Source: Symsagittifera roscoffensis
Lineage: Eukaryota > Xenacoelomorpha > Acoela > Convolutidae
DNA: 64,000 nt
Reading direction: 5' to 3'
NCBI RefSeq assembly: GCF_963678635.1
Contig: NC_087068.1
Span: 3,844,001-3,908,000 of the forward strand
The notes beneath the pieces were generated by a model. The model had not been told where the DNA came from. It made no database searches and saw nothing but the letters and a program-made list of their open reading frames with translations. Position numbers and translations under genes: made by a program. Shown here piece by piece: positions 44,510 to 55,432 of this stretch. Position 1 is the first letter of the stretch, and each line of letters begins with the position of its first letter.

Positions 44510-44587
44510 GGATGCGGATCTTCCAGTCAGCAACAGTTCCCAGAAAACTTTCGAAATGAAACACAGATTACAGGAACTTCAACTCAG
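44510..44587 (+). CDS. Duplicated-exon gene, repeat exon B (78 nt)
   Basis: Acceptor 'tttttgttatcag|GGA' and donor CAG|GTACTC. 26 codons: GCGSSSQQQFPENFRNETQI and then TGTSTQ. Phase 0-0. Its downstream intron starts with text similar to the intron after exon A, so the duplication unit included flanking intron (639 bp between acceptors A and B). Confidence 0.7.
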
Positions 44588-45036
44588 GTACTCCAATTAG
44601 ATCAAATTGTCATGTTTCGATTGTATAAATTGTAATGTTGAAATTATATTAAAGAGAATTAGCAATTGAAACTGAACATCTTTAGTTGCGTATAATCATT
44701 TTTTGTTAGATTTTTATTAGTTTTTATTTTTGTTTTCGATCAATCAATAAAATGCCAATTTTTCAGGTTTGGTTTGATATACAAAAAAACTAAATGTAAA
44801 AAAGACGTACCATATGCCTGGTAAAAATTTGTTCCCATTTAGTGTTATTAAATTACAATTATAAAAGCATCCACCTCCATAGAAAGAAACAACTGTTCTT
44901 ATTTTGATCAGCTTAGTTTTTTTAACAAGATCAAATTTTTGATTAATGAGGTCGTTTTTTTCTAAATGTTTCAGTTCTTTTTTCATTAAAACCTTGTGCT
45001 GTTAATAGAAAAGAGAAAACAATGTTTTGTATTTAG

Positions 45037-45114
45037 GGATACAGATCATCCAGTCAGCAACAGTTACCAGGAAGCAACCAAAATGATAACAAGCCACAGG
45101 AAACGTCAAATCAG
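45037..45114 (+). CDS. Duplicated-exon gene, repeat exon C (78 nt)
   Basis: Acceptor 'tgttttgtatttag|GGA' and donor CAG|GTGATC. 26 codons: GYRSSSQQQLPGSNQNDNKP and then QETSNQ. The most diverged copy: the cysteine is lost (GCG has become GYR) and the middle is asparagine-rich, yet length, phase and both splice sites are kept. 527 bp between acceptors B and C. Confidence 0.65.
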
Positions 45115-45544
45115 GTGATCCAAGTAGTCCAGTTTTTTAATCTCTCTGCAGAATAAATTTGTATAACCACACTAGCCAACATAGCCAAGCTAATTGATTA
45201 TTGTATCTTCCATAGAAAACATTTTAAGCCGTTTGATATTTACTGACATTAAAAAGGTTATTTGCAGCAGGCCTAATCTTATAACTGTCGCAAAAATAAA
45301 ATAAGTAAATACTTAAAAATCTTCTTCTGAATCACTCTGTTTTTCCTTTTTTGTTCGGATCTTTTTTTTCCAAAGCCAGCAAAATCATGCAATCAAACAG
45401 AAAAACCGAGCTTGAAAAAAAAGCTCCATAATTAAAAGCTCCATTAAAGTATCGAGATTGCTCTTGTCAGGACAAAGCCAAAATGCTCCTATTGCGCTTT
45501 AAGGTCTATAGAGTAAAAATTTACTTTGCAAAATTGAAATATAA

Positions 45545-45700
45545 CTAACAATTAACCCCCCCCCCCCCCCTCCTTACAAAAGGGAGATAATTGTTTAGAA
45601 GATTAAGTTAGTTGACTTTTCAACCAATCAGAAGGCAATAAAAATTGATTTATAAAAACAAAGCTCTAGTGCTAAATCACTGCTTTGTTTTGGAGTCGTA
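45545..45700. mobile_element. Relative of the 5965-6182 MITE
   Basis: A long C run, then 'agggagataattgtttagaa' and 'gacttttcaaccaatcagaa', follow the order of the element at 5965-6182 ('agattgttaagtagatc', 'aatttttcgaccaatcagaa'). The ends are worn and no target duplication was assigned. Confidence 0.5.
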
Positions 45701-46929
45701 CGTTTTTAGTAGGAACCATAAATGACTGATGTTAGAGGTTATATGGATCCAAAAACTGGATGAAAATTCCAAAGAAATCAGTTTTTAGTTTTTTTTTAAA
45801 AATCAACCCTCACTCGCTATGTTAAGTACAAAATGATAAATATTTAATGCGCGAAACCTTTTGCGAGTTATTTGTTCTAAGTTTGCCGTAATGGCAACCT
45901 TCAAGCCACATAACTCTACAAAAAATGATCACCAGTAAAAAATATTTTTAACTTTGAGCTCAAGACAATAATGGCTTTGCAAAGAATTAAAAAAATGCTT
46001 TCAAAACTTGTTAATTAGAAATTACTAATTCTAGAAAGTATTAGAAAGTACTAAGTCTGGAGAAAAAACCCAAATGTTATATCCTTTCTTTGAAGGTCGG
46101 AAGAAAAAGAAAAAAGGGTGAGTGTTTCAAATTCTTGGTTCAGCTTTGAATATAAGACATGAAGTTGAGATTAAAATCAGGGTTTGCTCAAGCAAAGCAA
46201 TTTTTTTTAGTTTTTTGAAATCTGTTAGTTTTCCTATAGTAACAAACTTTCATCAGCAGGAAAAAGTTTTTGTGTCATAACTCAAAGAAATAATAGTCAA
46301 CGCTTTAATTATCTCGACAATGAAAAAAATCAGGCTTGTGGTTTTGAAACTATGTGGTACTTCAAAAAGTGCTGTAAAAATTCCTTGAATCGAATGGCTG
46401 CAATGGAAACCGAAATACGTAGTTTTTGGTTTTGCAAAATTGCAATTAATTCTCTTTAAAATTTATCCGTCGGTCGAGATAACTGAAATTCTTAGAATAT
46501 CATTTGCGTGAACTAATTTTTTGAAAATCCTATTTTCATGAGAAAAAAGTTGGACAACAAGCGTGAGGCAGCCAACGGGCGACACACACGTGCCAGTTAC
46601 TGCTCGCACTAGAATTTATAGATTATAATCGATTATATTGGACTTTCCTTGTCAGTCTCTATAAATTTCAAAAATAATTGATTATAATTGATTAAAAATG
46701 GATTAAAAGTGTAATTTCTGTCAAATCAAAAAACTTCATTTTAATATATTACGATCAATTTTATTGCATTATAATATTTTTTTGTTTTTTTTTATGACAA
46801 CTTCAAGCACAGTGCAATATATTCTTCACTTAACAGTTGCTTCTGGTTTGATAGATGTTTTCTCATAGACTCTCAAAGATTTTTCAGTATGTCATTTTTT
46901 GCTGATAATTAAGTTATGTTACTTGTCGT

Positions 46930-47220
46930 CCCTCCAGCTTACAGATCCTCGTTTACACCTCCGTATCCCCCTCCTCCTCTCAGCTCATACGCCTCCTCGT
47001 TTATATCCCCCATTTATACCCGCCCCACCAGTGTTCACCCCCTCTTTTCCTCATTTAGGGGAGGGGACGACATTGGGGGTATGACGGGGTGTGAGAGCGC
47101 GCGGAGGGATCGGTGTGAAAATTAAGGGGGAGGCTGATGTGAGCGTGGTGGTTATATATTTGGTAAATGTGGCAAAGATGAGGGCGTTAAGCTGGGGGGG
47201 GGGGGTTTGTTGGGTGAACC
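46930..47220. repeat. C-rich to G-rich strand-switch block
   Basis: The plus strand is strongly C-rich from about 46930 to 47045 and switches to G-rich from about 47055 to 47215, ending in a run of 13 G. Several closely spaced runs of four or more G make quadruplex formation possible. The overlapping open frames here are low-complexity and not accepted as genes. Confidence 0.6.
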
Positions 47221-47681
47221 TGAGAACGAATAGGAGAGGGGTAGGGTTAAAAGTGCCTTTTATATAAAAAATGGTTTGGTTCAAATTTCAAAGAGGTCGT
47301 GAGTATGGCAGAAATTGTTAAAATTTTGCAGCTAATAACCGATAATGACAAAATAACTGATTTTATAGTCAAAAATTGCAGCAATAATGGGTTGTAATGA
47401 CAACATTTTACGCAACATTTTAAAAATTTTAATCAATTTTTTCCGTCAAACTCTTTTGCGGGAAGGGACAACATCTCATCTGCTTCAGACGTGACGAGAA
47501 TGACAAGCGAAGTTTTTAATGCTATCAATCTTACCTAGAACAAGCTCTGTAACTAAAAGCAAAACATTTCTGAGTGTACAACGGATTTTAAAGTAGGTTT
47601 TTAAGATTCTTTACAAAATCAAAATTAAGTTAGGAAATATCAGCGCCCTCAGGTTGTTTAAAAATGAAGGCACCATTTTTT

Positions 47682-48098
47682 GGGTCCGGTGCAAACATCC
47701 GATATGTCAAACATTCGCTATGACAAATATATTAGTTATATATAATAATTGCCTGATAACATGACGTAAGAATTTCTAAAGAAAGACTTGGTTCAATTAT
47801 CCGATTCCAATTTAGCCGACTCTCGATTTAAGATATCCGGTGGGCGCGCTACACGCGCGTCGCCACGTGACCGCGATAACCGGCTCTAATTTTCATATAG
47901 AGTCCAACCATCTGTTGGCAAGCTCGCAACTCGTTTGCGTGACCGCTGCAATCCGCCTTCAATCGACCAGTATAGCATCTGTTAAACGAACGGTAGAAAT
48001 CGAATCTTTGCCCTACTTATTGAAAAAACATCGGATGTTTGCCCTAGTAAAGCTGGTTTTCGGATGTTTGACATATCGGATGTCTGCGCGGTACTCCC
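47682..48098. mobile_element. 417-bp DNA transposon (MITE) with TIRs and 7-bp target duplication
   Basis: The ends begin GGGTCCGGTGCA (47682) and, inverted, GGGAGTACCGCGCA (48098). Both contain the perfect 20-bp core ACATCCGATATGTCAAACAT (47695-47714 and inverse 48064-48083). The same 7-mer ATTTTTT lies immediately outside both ends (47675-47681 and 48099-48105), although its low complexity weakens this. Interior is GC-richer with 'gggcgcgctacacgcgcgtc' near 47843; an 89-codon open frame there has no transposase signature. Confidence 0.75.
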
Positions 48099-48243
48099 AT
48101 TTTTTGTAGTCGCTCAATATATTACATTTTAACACATATAGACAATTTACCACAGGTAAGAAAAACTCGCTTTCTGAGACCTGAATGCACTGGATAATTC
48201 GTTCGCGAATGAATTACATTTTCCAGGACTGAGGTCATTACAT

Positions 48244-48305
48244 GGATCAATTGAGCCCCAAACCGCCAATGCGGGAATGGGAGGAGGACATTGTTCAATT
48301 GGTCC
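48244..48305. mobile_element. 62-bp foldback MITE, same family as 33210-33277
   Basis: Starts GGATCAATTGAGC and ends GTTCAATTGGTCC, an imperfect palindrome. Flanks CATTACAT (48236-48243) and CATTACTT (48306-48313) agree at 7 of 8 positions, consistent with an 8-bp target-site duplication. Confidence 0.7.
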
Positions 48306-48814
48306 CATTACTTCATGGTTAGCTTAGTAAACTGATCAAAGGCAAACCAATAACAGATTTTGAGACCACTTTCATCAATAGTGCTCATATAAAACGGGGA
48401 AAGGTTTTTGAGAAGATTTCCCACGTAGTACCTACGCAAGCTTCAAAAAATTTCAGTTATTTTAAAATACCCCAAACCTTTGTCCATTCACTGATGCGTG
48501 AATTATTTTTAATCAGACCAAAATCAAGCTGACTTTCATTTCAAACTTATGCAATCTGTTATGCTGTCTGACCTTTCCTGCTCGTGGTGTCGATTTATTG
48601 GTGCTAATAAGCTCCTTTTCAAAACATCGCTCCTCATTCAACTGAATGGCTCCGAATCAACTGCCTGGTCGTATTTATTCTAATCATGATAGGTTTTAAT
48701 CATAATTACCTCTTTTTTTTCGACTGTTTTTCTTCAAAATGAGCGGTGCGGATCCTTTTGTAATCAATGAGTTTATTGCTCTTACAAATATATAGCATAT
48801 GTTTTTGCCTTCAG

Positions 48815-49426
48815 GGATGCGGATCCTCCAGTCGAAAACAGCCGCCAGAAAACACACAAATTGAAAGCCAGCTCTCAGGAACTTTCTGGAAGGAAATAAC
48901 AGAGACCCTCAAAGTAGTCCCCAGCTTTCCTTCAGAGCTAGAACAGTTTAATCCACTCACAAAATGCACACAAGGGCACCCAAAACTCGTTTCTCAATTT
49001 CTTCTATCTGGCCTGAAAGGGCTTCTGATAAGAGGGCAAGAGGTTGCCTCTACTAAAGCTGACACATCGGAAAAAGTGCACCATGGGTGTGTGTTTCTGC
49101 CAGCCCCTGCTTTCGACAAGGTCATTCTATTGAAAAGCATTTCTGATATACACAGATTCGATGATGCAAAAAGAAAGCAGGTGTGTCCTCTAAAAACCAA
49201 GCGGATCATTGACGCGCTTATCGATCAGGCTGGGGAGCTAAGGCAACTTATGGGACCAGAACACGAGGTCAGTGACATCGATTTAGCATACCGTTTCTCT
49301 ATTTTTTTCTTTGGCAAAACATCTTATCATTCTAGTTTCTCAACAGGCAGATCTAGGATTTTCACTGCAAAACTTTCCGAGAAAGTTGTTTACTCATTCA
49401 ACAAGTTGAAACAGTATATGTTGTAA
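48815..49426 (+). CDS. Duplicated-exon gene, last exon
   Basis: Acceptor 'tatgtttttgccttcag|GGA' and 203 codons to TAA (49424-49426). It opens with the repeat module GCGSSSRKQPPENTQIESQL and SGT, then continues without a donor into a unique region: 'EITETLKVVPSFPSELEQFN', 'LTKCTQGHPKLVSQFLLSGL', 'HHGCVFLPAPAFDKVILLKS', 'KRIIDALIDQAGELRQLMGP', 'VSDIDLAYRFSIFFFGKTSY'. Mixed helical composition, a few cysteines and histidines, no transmembrane segment; family not recognised. With exon 1 and exons A-C the protein would be 298 aa. Long open frame at raised GC content supports real coding. Confidence 0.7.
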   Translation, partial: GCGSSSRKQPPENTQIESQLSGTFWKEITETLKVVPSFPSELEQFNPLTKCTQGHPKLVSQFLLSGLKGLLIRGQEVASTKADTSEKVHHGCVFLPAPAFDKVILLKSISDIHRFDDAKRKQVCPLKTKRIIDALIDQAGELRQLMGPEHEVSDIDLAYRFSIFFFGKTSYHSSFSTGRSRIFTAKLSEKVVYSFNKLKQYML

Positions 49427-49429
49427 GAA

Positions 49430-50545
49430 ACGTAGCTGGTTTGAAACACGTAGCGCTGAGACTTTTCCAACACTGAAGCTTCCGCGCAAAGCACGTTCAT
49501 CTTAAGGGAAACATAAACATTACGTGTAATTAGTATACTCTTGGTGAGATTAGAATTTCCAGTGAGTCCGGGGCGTATTTATAAATTAAAGTTTATCATT
49601 TTGGACGGAGGCGGATTTTGAGCGATGGGTTCGCCCTCAGGGATTCGACATCCAGCCGTCCCAAAGGGTCCCCCCTTTGTACTGTTCTAAAATAACCATT
49701 TTTTGTGACGGATCCTAAAACTTTTCCGAAGGCACCTTCGGCGCCATTATAAACTATCTTTTTAGTGCTTTGGGAGATCTCGTAAACCAATTTGGTCTAC
49801 CAAAAAAAGGCCGACAAAGTTTCCGAAAATTATTTGCAAACCCACCCCGCAGCAAAATTTCTAGATTGGCCCTGCTTTTGCAAACAGTGAAAAATCTCTC
49901 ATGAATCAAAACTTTTCTTTTCCCCCACTTTACATCAATTTTATGGTCTAAGGAGTGGTTTTACAAGGTTGATTATGAAGACAAATATGTTTGTCAAGGC
50001 TTAATTAGTTCATGACAATGGGACTATGTGAAGAGTTATTTTAATTATTAAAAATTGCAGGAGGGGAAGGAAAAAGAGCCAAAATCAGCTTCAAAAGGTT
50101 GTACTTTGAAATTTAATTTAACCGATAGAAGATTCATAAAAGTAGAGAAAGTTTAGCAAAAACTGTGTATGAAATTGTCTTAGTCAAATCCTGAAAAAAA
50201 ATCGCTCAAAACAGTAAATGTGGCTCAGGCGAATACAATTGTTATAATTCCTTAATTAATCTACTGAACTTCAACTGAATTTTAGATATGCGTTGCGGTG
50301 TATCTGAATTTATTTGGTTAGGGGTTTAGTGAAGGTTTAGGGAGGGGATTTGTTTTTTGGGTCCGTTCACACACGCTAACTTAACAGTGCCGCAAATTGG
50401 TCCTTCGAGCAATGAACTCAGCATCGCGACCGAGATTCATGACTATCACGAAAAGGCTTTTTTGGTCGCAAGTTTTTTATGTTCTGTATTATGCCAATTA
50501 CCACCCTTTCATTGCTGCTATCAGGGCTGTCTCGTCCGCTCCATG
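49430..50545. other. Downstream of the duplicated-exon gene
   Basis: No clear polyadenylation signal close to the stop codon and no gene recognised. A 64-codon minus-strand frame (49790-49596) is probably chance or a repeat remnant. Confidence 0.3.
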
Positions 50546-50549
50546 TGTT

Positions 50550-51893
50550 CGTAAAATTGTTTAAAAGTATTCAAATTCAGATAAAATAGGTCCAAATACA
50601 AAAGGCTCTGAGAGGCTAGAATTTGATATAAAAACCTAATCAAAGGAGAGGGTCCGCATTTTCTCAGCACAAAATGCGGACCCTCTAAACTTGAATCAAA
50701 ATAATTCAACTAAATAATTTTCCCTCTCTAAAGAGCCCTAACTAACAGATTACCCTCAGTAATCCTCCACAACTACTCAGTTCATTCTAGTAAATATTTG
50801 AATCACTATTCTTTTGATGTACTTTAATTGATCTCGCTAACTTCAGGAATCATTGATGTCAACTGTGATGAGAACCAATTATTTTTTGATTTCGCAACCT
50901 CTCGTGTCTTTAAGGGTGCTATATTTTGTTATGTTTACGATTTGAGTTTTTCATTGTTAGGGTTATGATCATCCCTAGAAGGCCTGACATGTACTCTGGT
51001 ACCCCTTACTAAAGGTCTAATAGAGTTCTTCCATTGACGACACTAGTCCAGACATCCAAAATCACCATAGTTATCTCCATCTAAGTTGTACAAGTATCAA
51101 GTTCAATTCCATTTATAAACCTTGTTATGTTTGTTTTACAAATATCTGAAGATTTTTTTGTGTCCGTATATGTTCCGACCTCCCGCGGGTAGGGGAAAGC
51201 CTAATGATTTTCAGGTTCTGCTTCATTTCTCACTAGGTAAGTTCTCTGACTACTATTAATCAGGTGACTGATTCCATTTTTAGCAAGTTCGGCCGGGGAA
51301 TGCACCTTTTGTTTGTTTTTCTGTTGATCCTGGCGTTTTTGTGCAATTTTGGTCATAACAAATAAAAGTCATTTAAAGGTCATTTTGGGTCATACGGGGT
51401 CAATTTTCATTTCCGGGCTAAGAATTGCATAGGGGCACTACATACCAAGTTACTTCTATATACATTAGGACTTTACCAGGTATCCCATTTCTACGGTCAT
51501 TTTATCTTTTACCGGGAAAGGTTTTTGAAACCAGAAGGAGCCAACGGTAGGGTACTTACTCTCGAGCGTGTTTCTTTTGGGGTTCAAATGATGTCTATCG
51601 CCGTCGCAAAATCAAAATACCTTCGCTCAATATTTTGTACTGTGGGCAGGGAAACTATTTTTTCCCGAATCAAAAAACATGGGGGTTTGGTGCTTTTTTT
51701 CAGATCACCGGGATTGAAATCTTCCAATAAAGCGACGTCGTAAAATTGCCCGATGGGCGCTTTATACATGAGTCGCGTTTGAACTTTTGAATTCTAGGTC
51801 ATTTTCATCTCTGTGGTCCGTGACTTTTTTGTTACATCCGTTCGGAAAGGTTGATTGGTTTGATTTTATCTTATTTTACCCTCGCGTTAACTC
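50550..51893 (-). repeat. Left (3') LTR of the decayed gypsy element
   Basis: This stretch is a diverged direct repeat of 58300-60076. Shared landmarks in order: 'tttccctctct' (50719 and 58477), 'acgacactag' (51037 and 58826), 'aaaacatgggggtttgg' (51675 and 59850), 'cgcgtttgaacttttgaatt' against 'cgcgttggattttttggatt', 'gattttatcttattttaccc' against 'ttaatcttattttttttacc'. It contains a perfect 16-bp-arm hairpin at 50647-50686. Ends are approximate. Confidence 0.65.
50647..50686. repeat. Perfect hairpin inside the LTR
   Basis: AGAGGGTCCGCATTTT (50647-50662) and its inverse (50671-50686) around an 8-base loop. The right LTR counterpart near 58420 does not keep the pairing, so it arose after, or was lost from, one copy. 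Confidence 0.7.
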
Positions 51894-52175
51894 CCCGATT
51901 GCTTTCTGAAGGCTGGGCTGGTTCAACTTCATAATTTTTTTCTTCATTCGGCTTTTATATTTGCTGCTATATATACCTGCTGATTGTATCGCTGATCTCG
52001 TTAGCCTATTTGCCATCATTGACCAATCATAACTTAAAATTTGACTGAAAACGATGTTCTTTGCTGACCAATCCATCACCAGATTAATGCGCATCATGCT
52101 ATCACTACTAACAGCAGCTCGAAAGATAAGCTGAAAGCCCTTGAATATTTTAAACTTCTCCCTGCCTTTGAACAC
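51894..52175 (-). pseudogene. Open frame next to the 3' LTR, unknown
   Basis: About 94 codons on the minus strand with coding texture ('KFKIFKGFQLIFRAAVSSDS', 'INLVMDWSAKNIVFSQILSY', 'AIQSAGIYSSKYKSRMKKK'). By position it is downstream of the pol relic and just before the 3' LTR, where some gypsy elements carry an extra ORF. No similarity to any named protein is claimed. Confidence 0.3.
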
Positions 52176-53580
52176 TAGCGAAGTACCTTAAACTATTTCT
52201 TCCTCCAAGGTAAGGCGAAGTCAAATTTTTTATTTTAACCTTTTTTCTATTTTAGCTGTTTTATTTTAATCTTTTTTTACTTTAAATTATTCGCTCGACA
52301 GATCTTACTACCCACATACAGCTTATTGCAGTGGTTCAATTTGGACATTGTTTTCTTGTTTTCTTGTTTAATCGTTTCGGTGATTACCGCCAGCTTAAGC
52401 TGGTTAGTCTTTACTCTTCCTCCCTATTTTCCGTATCCTCAGGGACTGCATAATCAATTTCCTCAGAAACCATTGTCAATCTTACCGAGGCAGCCTCAGT
52501 TGTGACAATCTTGTTTGTTCCGGCGGGATCGGGTGTCCCGCGATAGCTGCCGCCGGAAGCTAAAGATTAAGAGGCGGAGGCTCGTCAAAACCTGCTCAAT
52601 TTGATTTTTTTATGTAACCTTCATAATTGTTGATCAAATTTAAAGCAATTATTTTTCTATTTATTGCTATTAGTGGTTATACATCTTCCCGTGAGGAACT
52701 TTTTTGTTTGGCCGGACTCGGTGTCTTGTGACATCCGCATCACTACTCACGCAGCCTAAGCTTAAGCCTATAACAATTACTTACAGTAATAGTTCTACGC
52801 CGCTCAGGAAACAGTACATCTTAACCTAGTTAGTAGTTGACCACTCCACACTTTTCGGTTACTCTTAACAAAAAACCTTTTTACCGGTTAGATCGCGTTT
52901 TCTACAGTCAGTTACTCTACACAAAATTATTGGGTCGGGATAAGAGCGCCAATGGATAGGAATGGGGACATGACTGCTTCAGAAAATTAATGAAAGTGGC
53001 ACGAGTCAATCTCTCAGTCAACTAAGATAAAACTAGAGCAAAGTCTGGCCTTCGAGTCCCCGAAATGGGATTGCACCTTTTCACAAAATTAATCTCATCA
53101 ACATTAAATTACACTTAAAACACTGCAGGCCGGACCTACCCCTCCTTCCCTACTCACACGCTCCGTTGTCCTTCACTGAAGTTTTACTCCCAATCCGGAA
53201 TTCAGGTCACTGTTCCACTTTATGCGGACAAAGTTCACGTCCTTTTCTTCGGTGATCATCCAAGTACTCGTATCCCTAAACAACAGAATTTCTGGGATCT
53301 TCGAAAGCAGACAGATTTGAGCGGCGAAGGAATCGTCTCCAGTCGATCTTTGGGTGTAAATAGCTGTCCTCGTTCATCATCCTCAGCCCGCACAAATTGT
53401 AGTCGTCCGGCGCGTCTCAGCCTCGTCATCTGAAATTGTTTCTAAGGTGCCCCTCCATTCTTGTAACATATTTTCAGTGGACATAATTTGGACCGATAAG
53501 CTACTAAAACGCTCAGTATGATAACCACATCCTTACAGAGGTCCCCTGCGCATCCCTTGCCAGTGAAAAGGTGTATGTTT
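52176..53580. other. Gypsy element interior, no frame recognisable
   Basis: Composition is like the rest of the element, but I could not follow a protein frame. An imperfect palindrome 'ttccggcgggatcg ... ctgccgccggaa' lies around 52517-52557. Confidence 0.35.
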
Positions 53581-53582
53581 TC

Positions 53583-55252
53583 TCAGTATCTGATCCAACA
53601 GGTTTTGGCGATCTTCGCTAGGGCACCTTCGCCGACTGGCCCTCCAAGTAGCTGAATGAGGTTAAGACGGAGTACTTTCACCATCTGACTCCGTATTATC
53701 ACACCCGGTAAGATTCTTTTCGTTTCGTTTAAAGTGGCGAACAAGGTTCGGATGAGCGGGAGCTGCTTGATGGCCATGGTTAGCCCCGTCTCGTAATGAC
53801 AGGTCCTCGGAGCAGGCTGGAATACTAGAGCACTATCCGGTGTCTCAATACGTCCTTCACACAGTTTGGTCGTAGCAAGCAGCTTCGACAGCCCACTATC
53901 GGTTCGCCGCTCTGTTTTGCTCATCTACTGTAATTAAACATCTTATGGTCACTGTCCCATGAAATTATCAGTTTAATTCAGTTCTACAGAAAAAAGCCGA
54001 AGAGGTCTCGCGTAGCGCAATGACCTCCTGAGTGCAGACTTTCAGTTCTCTCGTGGGCAAGTTGAAGAACAAGCTGGCCAGGCATGACAACTCAGTAGTC
54101 CGTGAAATTGCAAATGGTCGAAAGCATAACTCAAGGCGGCTGCTTCCGCTATAATGCGCCGCGAGGACATCACGTGACACCTCGGCTAACTAAGCTCGTC
54201 GCTCAAAGACCAAAAAAACAGTGTTCGCAAACTTGTGCTGCGCTGCCGCCGATACCTTTTCCGCGGTTTGAGGCAACGGGGTTGCTCTCTATACCGTATG
54301 TTATCCCGTCGGGTGGTGAAATGGGATGCTGATCAACACACTTGCCTCAGTGTCTGTAATTAGCGTCCATTGCATTAGCTTAGAGCCGTAGTCAAAACGG
54401 CACGCGAAATGGCTTCCTGCATCCCGTCAAAAGGAACACCATCCAAGATTTTCTTTAAAAAACCTCTGAAAGCACCAGGTTATTGGACACGTAATCTCGG
54501 TTCAAGGATCTCAGAGGCTTGTCCAGAATGTTTCCATAATTGTGATCGGTCAATTTTAATGCCGTTAGTTCCTCTCTGATAGAGTCTATTGAGTGTGAGT
54601 CGTTCGCTTCTACGGTAGATAACTTCTCCTATTGGCTATACAGCCAAGTCCACTTGTAGTCGCCGCAGGCACTTATCCTACTCCACCGGTCGTGCGTTAT
54701 TACAAATTAAGGCCATTACAACTCCTGCAACAGTTTGAAGTTCGCGTTTCAATTGTGGGATATCACTTCCGGCTTTTTTCAGGGAGAGGCGCAGGATTTG
54801 CAGTTTTCCCCAGCCTCCAGCTCTATGGCCTGGACTGCCCGCCCCATAGAGAAATCATGCTTAAGTTCCCTGTCTTTCCGTTGCGGTGATACCCGCACAA
54901 GATGATGAATGAAAACCTTTAAAACGTTCTTTCTGAATTGGGACTCCACCTTTTTGATCCACCTTTGGTGTAACACGACAGTCTTTTCTCGTTTGTCAAC
55001 GAAGGTTTTTGCTCACTTCCCTTTCTCTGATGATAAAACTGTCTTAATTTCCTCTATTTCATTTTCTGTACACCTGAACGCGCGGTAAGTTATGTTGACG
55101 AGAGTTAACCCGCAGGCACCACAGGGAAAGGGTTCGACACCCAAGTTATTTCCATTGCACTCGCAATGATAATCGGGGTCTCCTGAAGACAGCTTGTACC
55201 TTTTTGAATCTTCCCGCTTCATTGAGGAAAAGTTCATTTCAGCCTTTGCCAT
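53583..55252 (-). pseudogene. Gypsy pol relic: region after RNase H through integrase
   Basis: At 55252-55013 the minus strand reads 'YKLSSGDPDYHCECNGNNLG' and 'PFPCGACGLTLVNITYRAF', a cysteine-containing spacer of a kind I associate with some invertebrate gypsy elements between RNase H and integrase. Further open pieces at 54976-54779, 54180-53968 and 53924-53583 keep a protein-like composition, but I cannot point to the DDE residues. Broken by stops and frameshifts. Confidence 0.5.
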
Positions 55253-55432
55253 GAATCGGTGAACGACCTAGAAGTCGAACTCCTGCAGATGCGGCTGCAT
55301 TCAGAACAACATCCTGTAAGCCACAGCAAGGGTTGAATGGTCCTTTAGCGTTACAATTTTCAATCCCCAGATGTAGGACCTGAACCATTTTACAGACTGC
55401 ACCACTGCTAGATCCTCCCGCTTCATTTGCGA

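Larger units (their letters stand above)
45115..48814 (+). other. Last intron of the duplicated-exon gene
   Basis: About 3.7 kb. I searched by eye for further copies of the 78-nt exon and found none with both splice sites. It contains a poly(C)/poly(G) MITE relative (45545-45700), a C-rich to G-rich block (46930-47220), a TIR element (47682-48098) and a 62-bp MITE (48244-48305). Confidence 0.45.

Noticed and set aside
46090-46120. Possible micro-exon (lysine-rich) in the last intron of the duplicated-exon gene
   Set aside because: There is an acceptor-like and a donor-like site, but the length to the good donor is not a multiple of three and would break the phase-0 pattern.
46899-47284. Open frames with Pro/Ser-rich peptides
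   Set aside because: They arise from the C-rich/G-rich low-complexity block.
48746-48770. Additional repeat exon ('ggtgcggatcc') just before the last exon
   Set aside because: Only about 10 bases match the module; no acceptor, and the rest of the module is absent.
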